From Pseudomonas morbosilactucae (GTDB taxonomy: Bacteria > Pseudomonadota > Gammaproteobacteria > Pseudomonadales > Pseudomonadaceae): a stretch of 64,000 bases of DNA. Made by a program: the position numbers and the translations under genes. The stretch's first letter is position 1, and each line of letters begins with the position of its first letter. A model generated the notes under the pieces. It ran no database searches. It worked only from the letters and a program-made list of their open reading frames with translations, and was not told the DNA's origin. Positions 19,080 through 27,481 of the stretch are shown here, piece by piece. The stretch is from contig NZ_JALQCW010000030.1 of assembly GCF_023241715.1 (NCBI RefSeq), forward strand, positions 118,177-182,176, given 5' to 3'.

Positions 19080-20062
19080 TCAGGGGTTGTCCAAGTCGTG
19101 CCCCAGGGATTGGATAAACAACGAAAACAGCTCCGGCTGGGAGGAAATGTCCAGCTTGGCGTACAGGTGCCGGCGGTGAACCTTGATGGTTTCCGGCGAG
19201 ATTTTCAGGCGCTCGGCCATGGCCTTGGATGAAAAGCCCCGCAGGATCAGGCGGGCGATTTCCAGCTCGCGGTCAGACAGCACGCCACTGCCAAAATGGC
19301 TCAGGGCATCACGGATCTGGCTGGCCATTTCCTCGGCGGCCGCGGTTTGCGCGCCTCCTGCGGGAGCCCCTGCTGCAAGCCTTGCTGAAACCCTTGCTGC
19401 TGCCAGTGTTGCTGCATCAGAGGCAGGACCCAGGCGGCGAAGGTGGTGAGTTGGCCGACATCCTGGGCCGTGAACAGGCGCTGCATGCCCAACGACAACG
19501 ACAGGGTGCCGGACCCCGGCAACTGGAGGATGAATTGCAGCTCATCCTCCAGCACGTTGTCGTGGAAGTAGTTGAGGAAATACTCGCTCTGGCGGAAGTG
19601 GTCGGGGGCGACTTCCTCCAGGCGGTACAAGCCGCTCGGGTAGCCCTCGCGGCACGCCTGGAAGAACGGGTCCAGCAGGTACAGGCCGTTGAGGTAGGTG
19701 AGCATCGACGCTGGCTTGCTCGAAGGCTCGGCGTCGTATTCCTCCAAGGCCTGGGGCGGGCCCTCGACGGGGTAGAAGATCGCCAGGGCGTTATCGAAGG
19801 GCGACGCCTGGTGCAGCAGCAGAATCAACTGCTTCCAGAACCGAGGAGTGCCGACCTGGGACAGGGTCCGGCCCAACCCGGCGTGCATGCCGACTTCCCT
19901 GAACAACGTACTCAAATACCGTGCTCCCGCAAAACCGTGACGAGGGTGTCGCTGCACGGTTTCGACCATTTGCGCGCCAGCGTCAAGGGGGAGTACTCCA
20001 ATAGGGGAATGGGCCGCGCCCGTTCGGCTGATTAGAGTGACGGCCATCCAGTGCGACGCCAA
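19080..20062 (-). pseudogene. LuxR-type regulator, interrupted by a -1 frameshift
   Basis: The upstream frame encodes a sensor-like N-terminal region of about 220 residues (LNGLYLLDPFFQACREG, LQFILQLPGSGTLSLSLG). The LuxR/GerE HTH lies in the next frame (LSDRELEIARLILRGFSSKAMAERL, ISPETIKVHRRHLYAKLDI) and ends at 19080. The frames meet near 19345-19356. Restoring one C there gives a continuous linker (ARQTAAAEEMASQ). The exact start is uncertain: TTG 20062, ATG 20047 or ATG 19969. It is divergent from the permease-peptidase operon at 20127, which it probably controls. The break may be an assembly error. Confidence 0.75.
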
Positions 20063-20126
20063 GAACGCACCCGCCTGACTGACTTCGTTTCTGCCTCAGA
20101 CCAAAAACAACCACGAGGATAACGAC

Positions 20127-21491
20127 ATGAGCTCTTCCACCGTGCCCGACGGCGCGCTGAAACCCACCCTGAGTGTGTTCGACGTAGTGGCAATCACTGT
20201 GTCCGGGGTGACTCCCGCCAGCTCGGTGTTCGTGATTGCGCCCTTTGCCATCCACCAGGCCGGCAGCGGGGTGTTCCTGGCCTTTGTCATGGCGGGGCTG
20301 CTGGCCCTGATGTTCGCCTTTTGCTACGCCGAGCTGGGCCGGGCCCACAACAGCGCCGGGGGCGAATACGTCTACGCCAAGCGGGTGTTTGGCGGCCTGG
20401 CCGGTTACGCGACCTTTCTCACTGTGCTGGTGATGTTGCTGTTTATCCCGCCGGTGCTGGCCACCGGTGCGGCGACCTACCTGAACAATGCCCTGGGCAC
20501 CCAGTACGACTCCCAGACCGTGGCCCTGGTGATCGTGGTCGGCAGTTACTTGCTGGGCATCCTCAATATCAAACTCAACGCCTGGATCACCGGCACCTGC
20601 CTGCTGCTGGAAATCGCCGCGCTGCTGGTGATCGTCTGCCTGGGCTTCGGCCATGCCTCGCAGCCGCTGAGCGTGTTGCTGCAACCGCAGATGGTCAACG
20701 ACGGGGTGCTGCACCTAGCGCCCTGGGCCCTGGTGATCGGTGCGGTGGGCATTGGCCTGTTTTCCTACAACGGTTATGGCCCGGCCGTGCTGCTGGCCGA
20801 GGACATGAAGTGCCAGGGCCGCGGCGTGCACAAGGCGGTGCTCTGGTCCCTGGCGCTGGTGGTGATTATCGAACTGGTGCCGCTCACCGCATTGCTGATC
20901 GGTGCGCCGTCCCTCAGCGAACTGCTGTCCAGCCCGGACCCCATCGGTTACCTGTTGACCAGCCATGGCAACCCGACCCTGGCGCGGGTGGTCAGTGCCG
21001 GGATCTTCCTGTCGGTGTTCAACGCCATTGTCGCCATCGTCATCCAGATCGGCCGGGTGGTGTTCAGCAGTGGCCGGGATGCGCTGTGGACGCCAGGCAT
21101 CAATCGCCTGTTCACCCGCATCCACCCGCGCTGGGATTCGCCGTGGCTGGCTACGCTGTTCCTGGCGATCCCCTCGGCGGTGCTCAGCTTCAGTTCCAAC
21201 CTGGCGGACCTGACGTCCTTTAGCGTGCTGCTGATCATGCTGGTGTACCTGATCGTGGCCCTGTGTGCCTTGATGAGCCGGGTGCTGCTGCGGGACCGGG
21301 CCCATCCCTACCGCATGCCGCTGTGGCCGTTGCCGGCACTGGTGGCGGTGCTGGGTGCGGGGTATTTGCTGGTCAATCTGTTCCTTGAGGCCTCGGCCCG
21401 GGACATCCTGGTGATTGTCGGGCTGCTGGCGCTGTCGGCGCTGCTGTACGGCACCAACGGCCGGTTCAGCCCGGTGTTTCAGAAACTCTAA
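20127..21491 (+). CDS. APC-family amino acid permease
   Basis: A 454-residue membrane protein with about 12 hydrophobic helices. TLSVFDVVAITVSGVTPASSVF is the first-helix unwound motif of APC carriers and GGEYVYAKRVFGGLAGYATF is the second-third helix signature. It is followed after 9 bp by the DmpA-type aminopeptidase gene. The two look like one operon for uptake of an amino acid, amine or small peptide amide and its later cleavage. A divergent LuxR-type gene shares the promoter region. Confidence 0.87.
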   Translation: MSSSTVPDGALKPTLSVFDVVAITVSGVTPASSVFVIAPFAIHQAGSGVFLAFVMAGLLALMFAFCYAELGRAHNSAGGEYVYAKRVFGGLAGYATFLTVLVMLLFIPPVLATGAATYLNNALGTQYDSQTVALVIVVGSYLLGILNIKLNAWITGTCLLLEIAALLVIVCLGFGHASQPLSVLLQPQMVNDGVLHLAPWALVIGAVGIGLFSYNGYGPAVLLAEDMKCQGRGVHKAVLWSLALVVIIELVPLTALLIGAPSLSELLSSPDPIGYLLTSHGNPTLARVVSAGIFLSVFNAIVAIVIQIGRVVFSSGRDALWTPGINRLFTRIHPRWDSPWLATLFLAIPSAVLSFSSNLADLTSFSVLLIMLVYLIVALCALMSRVLLRDRAHPYRMPLWPLPALVAVLGAGYLLVNLFLEASARDILVIVGLLALSALLYGTNGRFSPVFQKL

Positions 21492-21500
21492 GGAGCTGTT

Positions 21501-22604
21501 ATGCGTGCACGTGAATTGGGTATCCGCCTGGGGCTGGGAACGCCGGGCCCCGACAACGGGATTACCGACGTTCCCGGGGTGCGGGTCGGCCACAGCACCC
21601 TCAAGGCCGAGGTCAATGGTCAGCAGGTACGCACCGGCGTGACCCTGATCCAGCCGCGGGAAGGCCCGGCGCGCGAGCAACCCTGTTTTGCCGGTTGCCA
21701 TGTGCTCAACGGCAACGGTGACGCCACGGGCCTGGAGTGGATTCGTGAGGCGGGTTTTCTGGCCACGCCCCTGGCCATCACCAACACCCACAGCGTGGGG
21801 GTGGTGCGCGACAGCCTGATTGCCCTGGAACGGGAGCAACGGGCCGACCCGGCGGTGTATTGGTGCATGCCGGTGGTGATGGAAACCTACGATGGTCTGC
21901 TCAACGACATCTGGGGCCAGCACGTGGGCCCGCAACAGGTGCGTGAAGCCATGGCCCGGGCTCGCTCCGGGCCGGTGGAAGAGGGCGCGGTGGGCGGCGG
22001 CACGGGGATGATCTGCCACGAGTTCAAGGGCGGGATCGGCACCGCCTCGCGGCGTTTGCCGGCGGACCAGGGCGGCTACACCGTGGGCGCCCTGGTCCAG
22101 GCCAACCATGGCAAGCGCGAGGAACTGCGGGTCGACGGCTACCCGGTCGGGCGGCAATTGGGCGACATTGCTTCGCCGTTCGCCGAGCGCGGCACCCCGG
22201 GCATGGGGTCGATTGTGGTGATTCTGGCCACCGATGCGCCCTTGCTGCCGCACCAGTGCCAGCGTCTGGCCCAGCGTGCGTCCATCGGCATCGCCCGCAC
22301 CGGCGGCGGCACCGAAGACTCCAGCGGCGATATCTTCCTCGCGTTCGCCACCGGCAACCGCGACCTGCCGCCGGCGGACTATGGGCGCAAGGACCTGCCC
22401 TTGAGCACGGCCCTGGCGATGCTCAACAACGACCACATCTCGCCGTTGTTCAGCGCGGCCGCCGAAGCCGTGGAAGAGGCCATCGTCAATGCATTGCTGG
22501 CCGGTGAAAGCATGAGCACGGCGAGTGGGGTGCAGGTGCCGGCCCTGGAACCCGAGCGGCTGTTGCAGGCCCTGGCCGCGACGGGGTGGCGTACCCGGCA
22601 ATAG
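21501..22604 (+). CDS. P1-family aminopeptidase (DmpA/BapA-like)
   Basis: A 367-residue member of the self-processing Ntn-hydrolase-like P1 (S58) family, which includes L-aminopeptidase/D-esterase DmpA and beta-aminopeptidases. The expected autocleavage site is Gly236-Ser237 in TPGMGSIVVILATDAPL, making Ser237 the N-terminal nucleophile of the beta chain. Other conserved parts are ITDVPGVRVGHST, NAxG-like NGNGDATGLEWI and GAVGGGTGM. RBS AAGGAG is at 21490-21495, 5 nt from the ATG. No signal peptide is visible, so it is probably cytoplasmic. It follows the permease gene closely, which suggests hydrolysis of the imported substrate. Confidence 0.9.
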   Translation: MRARELGIRLGLGTPGPDNGITDVPGVRVGHSTLKAEVNGQQVRTGVTLIQPREGPAREQPCFAGCHVLNGNGDATGLEWIREAGFLATPLAITNTHSVGVVRDSLIALEREQRADPAVYWCMPVVMETYDGLLNDIWGQHVGPQQVREAMARARSGPVEEGAVGGGTGMICHEFKGGIGTASRRLPADQGGYTVGALVQANHGKREELRVDGYPVGRQLGDIASPFAERGTPGMGSIVVILATDAPLLPHQCQRLAQRASIGIARTGGGTEDSSGDIFLAFATGNRDLPPADYGRKDLPLSTALAMLNNDHISPLFSAAAEAVEEAIVNALLAGESMSTASGVQVPALEPERLLQALAATGWRTRQ

Positions 22605-22787
22605 CGGGCCGGCCGCTGCGCCCTTGGTAAGCTGCCCACCCTGGGCGGCTTCAGGGGGCGGGCCCGGTGCTGTCGTCGGCGCCAGACAATCATCGCCACC
22701 ATTTATCCAAATCTCGTTGCCAGGCCAGGGGGCAGCTGTTATCTGTACGCATAACCAGTATTCCTCTGCCGTGGCGCCTCAAGTTCT

Positions 22788-24443
22788 GTGACTTCAAATC
22801 CCCTGGAAAACCCCTTTTATTACTTGCACAACTTCCAGCAAGTGCTCGATTGGCTCGCTCAGCGTTATGCCGACGTGCTGTCGCCGGCCGAGCAGGGTTT
22901 TATCGACGACTTCCGTGCGTTACCCCAGCCGGCCCAGGCCTTGCTGGTGCGCATGGTGATGCGCAAGGGCCGGCATTTTCGCGCCAGTCGCTTGCACTAC
23001 GTGGAGATCGGCGACAGCGCCGAGGCCGTGGCGCCGTTGCTGCGCCTGGGTTGGGTGGATGAGCAGGCGTTATTGAGCTTGGAAGAGCTGTTCGGGCTCT
23101 TGCAGAAGGCCGAACTGCTCCAGGCGTTCAAGCCCCATATCCAGCAGCCCAAGGGGCGCAAGGGGGATTGGCTGGCGGAGCTGGCGCCGTTGTTCGAGGC
23201 CCCGCTGACCCTGGCCCAGTGGTGCCCGGAGCTTCCGGAGCAGCTGTTCAGCCTGACCCTGATGGACCTCTGCGATCGCCTGCGGCTGATGTTCTTCGGC
23301 AACCTTTATCAGGACTGGTCGGAATTCGTGCTGGCGGACCTGGGCATCTACACCTATGAAAAGGTCGAGATCGGCGCCGACTCCCGTGGCCTGCGCAGCC
23401 GTGAGGACGTGGACGGCTTTTTCACCCTGCACGGCTGCCAGGAAGACTTCGAGGCCGGGGCCGATCTGGACACGGTGCTGACCCGGATTCGCCAGTTTCA
23501 CAGTGCCAACCCTTGGTTGCAGCGGCGCCGCGCCAAGTTGCTGTTTCAGCTGGGCCAGCACTGCGAGCGTCTGGCCGACTGGCCGGCGGCGCTCAAGGTG
23601 TATGGCGATTGCGTTTACCCGGGCGCGCGCATGCGCCTGATCCGCGTGCTGGAGCGCAGCGCCGATTACCCCCAGGCCCTGGAATTGGCCTGTGCTGCGC
23701 AAGAGGCCCCGGAGAGTGCGGCCGAGGCCCAGCAGTTGTTGCGCATGTTGCCGCGCTTGCGTCGCAAACTCGGCGGCCCGCCCGCACCCCGTGGCGCCGC
23801 TTCGCGGCAGATCGAGCGCTTGGACCTGGCGCTGCCCCGAGGCGAAGACGGGCTGTCGGTGGAGTTCCTGGTGCAGGCTCATTTGCACGAAGAGCAGGCG
23901 CCGGTGCATTACGTGGAGAACAGCCTGATCAATTCGCTGTTCGGCCTGTTGTGCTGGCCGGCGATTTTCGCACCTTTGCCCGGGGCCTTTTTCCACCCGT
24001 TCCAGCGCGGGCCGGTGGACCTGTTCAATGAAGACTTCCATGAGCGCCGGGCCGACCTGTTCCAGGCCTGCCTGGCGGAGTTGGAGGATGGCCGCTACCG
24101 CGAAACCATCACCCGGCGCTACGCCAGCAAATGGGGGGTGCAGTCGCCGTTCGTGTTCTGGGGGGCGCTGAACGAGGCGCTGCTGGAACAGGCCCTGGAC
24201 TGCTTGCCGGCCCAGCACCTGCTGCACTGGTTCCAGCGGTTGCTCCTGGACATCAAGGCCAACCGCGCCGGGATGCCGGACCTGATCCAGTTTTGGCCGG
24301 AGCACAAGACCTACCGCATGATCGAAGTCAAAGGCCCGGGGGACCGCCTGCAGGACAACCAGTTGCGCTGGCTGGAGTTCTGCCAGGAGCAGCGCATGCC
24401 GATCGCCGTGTGCTACGTGCAATGGCAGGAGCTGGAGGCTTGA
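22788..24443 (+). CDS. FAN1-type structure-specific nuclease (VRR-NUC)
   Basis: A 551-residue homologue of bacterial FAN1, which cuts 5' flaps and helps unhook DNA interstrand crosslinks. The C-terminal VRR-NUC domain carries the PD-(D/E)xK core as Asp498 (GMPDLIQF), Glu513 and Lys515 (MIEVKGPGDRLQ). The middle is the helical TPR-like region (residues about 230-330) and the N terminus is the SAP-like/wedge part. The start is GTG at 22788; no good RBS is visible, but homology begins at once (NPLENPFYYL). It overlaps the next gene by 4 bp, so the pair is co-translated as a repair module. Confidence 0.92.
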   Translation: MTSNPLENPFYYLHNFQQVLDWLAQRYADVLSPAEQGFIDDFRALPQPAQALLVRMVMRKGRHFRASRLHYVEIGDSAEAVAPLLRLGWVDEQALLSLEELFGLLQKAELLQAFKPHIQQPKGRKGDWLAELAPLFEAPLTLAQWCPELPEQLFSLTLMDLCDRLRLMFFGNLYQDWSEFVLADLGIYTYEKVEIGADSRGLRSREDVDGFFTLHGCQEDFEAGADLDTVLTRIRQFHSANPWLQRRRAKLLFQLGQHCERLADWPAALKVYGDCVYPGARMRLIRVLERSADYPQALELACAAQEAPESAAEAQQLLRMLPRLRRKLGGPPAPRGAASRQIERLDLALPRGEDGLSVEFLVQAHLHEEQAPVHYVENSLINSLFGLLCWPAIFAPLPGAFFHPFQRGPVDLFNEDFHERRADLFQACLAELEDGRYRETITRRYASKWGVQSPFVFWGALNEALLEQALDCLPAQHLLHWFQRLLLDIKANRAGMPDLIQFWPEHKTYRMIEVKGPGDRLQDNQLRWLEFCQEQRMPIAVCYVQWQELEA

Positions 24444-26710
24444 GCTACAGCGTTGCGGTGCGCGCCTTGTGCGAGTTCAGCGCCAAGGTCGGTGACTTGG
24501 ACCTGCGCTTCACCCCGTCGCCCACGGCCCTGGAGGGCATGGCCGGGCATCGCACCGTGGCCGCTCGGCGCAACCCCGACTACCAGCAGGAGGTGGCGCT
24601 AGAAGGGCAGTATGGGCCGTTGCGGGTGCGCGGTCGGGCCGATGGTTATGACCCCCGGCAACAACTGCTGGAAGAGGTGAAGACCTTTCGCGGCGACCTC
24701 AGCCGGCAGCCGGCCAACCACCGTCAACTGCACTGGGCCCAGGCCAAAGTCTATGGCTGGCTGATGTGCCAGAGCCTGCAACTGCCGAGCCTGCGGGTGG
24801 CGCTGGTGTATTTCGACATCGTCAGCGAGGAAGAAACCTCGCTGGTGGAGACGTTCTCGGCGGCGCAACTGGAAACCTTCTTCAATCAGCAGTGCATGTG
24901 CTTCCTGGAGTGGGCCGAACAGGAAATGGCCCACCGCCAGGCCCGGGACCAGGCGACCCAGGCCCTGGTGTTTCCCCATGCGCAGTTTCGCAGCGGCCAG
25001 CGCAGCCTGGCCGAGGCGGTGTACAAGGCGGTCAGCACCGGGCGCTGCCTGATGGCCCAGGCGCCTACGGGCATCGGCAAGACTTTGGGAACGATTTTCC
25101 CGTTGCTCAAGGCCATGGCCGGGCAGGCCCTGGACAAGTTGCTGTTTCTCACCGCCAAGACCCCGGGCCGGCAGTTGGCCCTGGATGCCGCCCGGGTGCT
25201 GCAGGACAGCCACGCCGGGCTGCCTTTGCGGGTGCTGGAACTGGTGGCCCGGGACAAGGCCTGCGAGCACCTGGACAAAGCCTGCCATGGCGAGTCCTGC
25301 CCTTTGGCCCGGGGCTTCTATGACCGCCTGCCGGGCGCGCGCCAGGCCGCCAGCGAGCAAACCCTGCTGGACCAGCAGAGCCTGCGGCGCATCGCCCTGG
25401 AGCATCAGGTGTGCCCCTATTACCTGAGCCAGGAAATGGCCCGCTGGAGCGATCTGGTGGTGGCCGACTACAACTACTACTTCGACTTCAGCGCCTTGCT
25501 GTTCGGCCTGGCCCAGGCCAATCAGTGGCAGGTCGCAGTGCTGGTGGATGAAGCCCACAACCTGGTAGAGCGAGGCCGGGCGATGTACAGCGCCAGCCTC
25601 GACCAGTACCAGTTGGGCAGCGTGCGCCAGGCTGCCCCTGAGGTGTTGAAGAAGCCCCTGCAACGGCTCAACCGTGAGTGGAACGCCCTGCACAAGGAGC
25701 AAGTCGCCGCCTATCAGGCCTACGACCAGCCACCGAGTGCGCTGCTCAAGGCCTTGGCCTTGTGCGTGTCGGCCATTGGCGATTACCTCAACGATCCGCC
25801 CCAGGGCCTGGACGCCGGGTTGCAGGGGTTTTACTTCGAGCTGCTGCAGTTCGCCCGGGTCGCCGAGCTGTTTGACGGGCATTTCCTCTTCGACATCAGC
25901 AAGCGTGAGCTGGGCGGGCGCCGCAGCCAGTCCCAGCTGTGCCTGCGCAATGTGGTGCCTGCCCCGTTGCTGCGCCCCCGGCTGAGCGCGGCACGCAGCA
26001 CGGTGCTGTTTTCGGCGACCTTGAGCCCGCGGCATTACTACGCCGACCTGCTGGGCCTGCCGGACAACAGCGTGTGGATGGACGTGGAGTCACCGTTCCA
26101 GGCTGAGCAGTTGCAGGTTCAAGTAGTCAGCCGGATCTCCACGCGCTTCGCCCGGCGCCAGGCCTCCCTGGAGCCCATCGTCGAGTTGATGGCGCGCCAG
26201 TTTCAGCAGCGCCCGGGCAATTACCTGGCGTTTTTCAGCAGCTTCGATTACTTGCAGCAGGTGGCTGAGCTGTTGGCCCAGCGCTACCCGGCGATCCCCC
26301 TGTGGTTGCAGTCACGGGGCATGGACGAGGGGCAACGCCAGGCATTTCTCCAGCAGTTTCGCCCAGATGGCCAGGGCATAGGCTTTGCCGTGCTGGGCGG
26401 GGCGTTTGGCGAAGGCATCGACCTGCCCGGGTCGAAGCTGATCGGCGCCTTTGTCGCCACCCTGGGCCTGGCCCAGTTGAACCCGGTGAACGAGCAATTG
26501 AAGCAGCGCATGGCGGCGATCTTTGGCGCCGGGTACGACTACACCTACCTCTACCCGGGTTTGCAGAAAGTGGTGCAGGCAGCGGGGCGGGTCATCCGTA
26601 GTCAGGAGGATCGTGGGGTGGTGGTGCTGATTGACGATCGCTTTGCTGAAGCGCGGGTCCAGCAGTTGTTGCCTCGTTGGTGGGTGCTGGAGGGCGAGCC
26701 GGCGTTGTAG
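24440..26710 (+). CDS. PD-(D/E)xK nuclease-XPD/DinG-type Fe-S helicase fusion
   Basis: About 756 residues, from a TTG start at 24440 overlapping the FAN1 stop and supported by AGGAG at 24427-24431. The N terminus (to about residue 160) contains a RecB/Cas4-like nuclease core (RGRADGYDPRQQLLEEVKTFRGD). It is followed by a superfamily 2 helicase with Walker A APTGIGKT near residue 208 and a DEAH box (LVDEAHNL) near residue 370. Four cysteines (CEHLDKACHGESC and HQVCPYY, residues about 274-325) form the expected Fe-S cluster site. The C-terminal domain has QAAGRVIRS (motif VI). It probably unwinds branched or damaged DNA together with the adjacent FAN1. Confidence 0.9.
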   Translation: MSYSVAVRALCEFSAKVGDLDLRFTPSPTALEGMAGHRTVAARRNPDYQQEVALEGQYGPLRVRGRADGYDPRQQLLEEVKTFRGDLSRQPANHRQLHWAQAKVYGWLMCQSLQLPSLRVALVYFDIVSEEETSLVETFSAAQLETFFNQQCMCFLEWAEQEMAHRQARDQATQALVFPHAQFRSGQRSLAEAVYKAVSTGRCLMAQAPTGIGKTLGTIFPLLKAMAGQALDKLLFLTAKTPGRQLALDAARVLQDSHAGLPLRVLELVARDKACEHLDKACHGESCPLARGFYDRLPGARQAASEQTLLDQQSLRRIALEHQVCPYYLSQEMARWSDLVVADYNYYFDFSALLFGLAQANQWQVAVLVDEAHNLVERGRAMYSASLDQYQLGSVRQAAPEVLKKPLQRLNREWNALHKEQVAAYQAYDQPPSALLKALALCVSAIGDYLNDPPQGLDAGLQGFYFELLQFARVAELFDGHFLFDISKRELGGRRSQSQLCLRNVVPAPLLRPRLSAARSTVLFSATLSPRHYYADLLGLPDNSVWMDVESPFQAEQLQVQVVSRISTRFARRQASLEPIVELMARQFQQRPGNYLAFFSSFDYLQQVAELLAQRYPAIPLWLQSRGMDEGQRQAFLQQFRPDGQGIGFAVLGGAFGEGIDLPGSKLIGAFVATLGLAQLNPVNEQLKQRMAAIFGAGYDYTYLYPGLQKVVQAAGRVIRSQEDRGVVVLIDDRFAEARVQQLLPRWWVLEGEPAL

Positions 26711-26758
26711 CGGGTGGCCTACGGGTTTCTCTTTCCGTCCAGGCCGGGGCACCGAAGT

Positions 26759-27406
26759 TCAGTTGAAAATATTGCGGCCAATGCAGTAGGCCAGCAGGTC
26801 CTGGTCGCTTTGCACCTCCAGCTTGCGCATGGCCGAGATCTTTTGCGCGCTGATGGTTTTTGCGCTGCGATGCTGGGTGCGGGCAATGTCGCTGACGCTT
26901 TTGCCGGAGACGAACAGCCGGAGTATTTCAAACTCCTTGGGCGACAGGGTGGAGAAGCGGGCGTCGATGTCCATGTTGGACTCCATCACCGAGTTGGCTG
27001 CCGGTTCCAGGCTGCGGTAGGTGCCTTTCTGGGCAATGGTCTTGAGGGCGGTCTGGATTTCCTCGTGCAGTTGGCTTTTCTGGATCACCCCAGCCACCCC
27101 CAGTTCGTGCAGGCGGGTGAGGATCAATTGATTGGAAATCATGGTCAGGATCAGGATGTGCAGCCGCGGGTAGTTGCGCTTGAGGTACTCCACCAGCTTC
27201 AGGCCATCGCCGTAGGGCGAGTCCCCGGGCATGTTGTAGTCGGTGATGAGGATGTCCACTGGCTGGCTTTCCAGCAGTTCGATCACGCCTTTGGAGCAGA
27301 CCGCCTCACCCACGATCTCAAAACGATCGTCGCGCTCCATCAACTCCCGAACCCCCAGCAGCACAATGGGGTGATCGTCGGCGATGACAACTTTCATTTT
27401 TTTCAT
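26759..27406 (-). CDS. NarL/RcsB-type response regulator (RocA/SadA-like)
   Basis: A 215-residue protein. Receiver domain: acidic pocket VIADDHP, phospho-acceptor Asp56 in LITDYNMPGD. It is followed by a LuxR-type HTH (LSPKEFEILRLFVSGKSVSDIA, SAKTISAQKISAMRKLEV). ATG 27406 and ATG 27397 are both possible starts. It is the last gene of a minus-strand operon holding two sensor kinases and a receiver-EAL protein. That content matches the Roc/Sad biofilm-fimbria regulation loci of P. aeruginosa, where RocA1 is the DNA-binding output. Orthology is inferred from gene content and domain type. Confidence 0.85.
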   Translation of the reverse strand: MKKMKVVIADDHPIVLLGVRELMERDDRFEIVGEAVCSKGVIELLESQPVDILITDYNMPGDSPYGDGLKLVEYLKRNYPRLHILILTMISNQLILTRLHELGVAGVIQKSQLHEEIQTALKTIAQKGTYRSLEPAANSVMESNMDIDARFSTLSPKEFEILRLFVSGKSVSDIARTQHRSAKTISAQKISAMRKLEVQSDQDLLAYCIGRNIFN

Positions 27407-27481
27407 GAGACACACACCCGTGTATTACGTTGATTGGTAAAAAAATACGCAAACTGTCGGTACATTAACCCCTGCGTTTCA

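Noticed and set aside
20715..22601. A 628-codon minus-strand open frame opposite the permease and DmpA-type peptidase
   Set aside because: It is antisense to two well-supported genes, with no domain and no RBS; low complexity (Arg/Gln/His).
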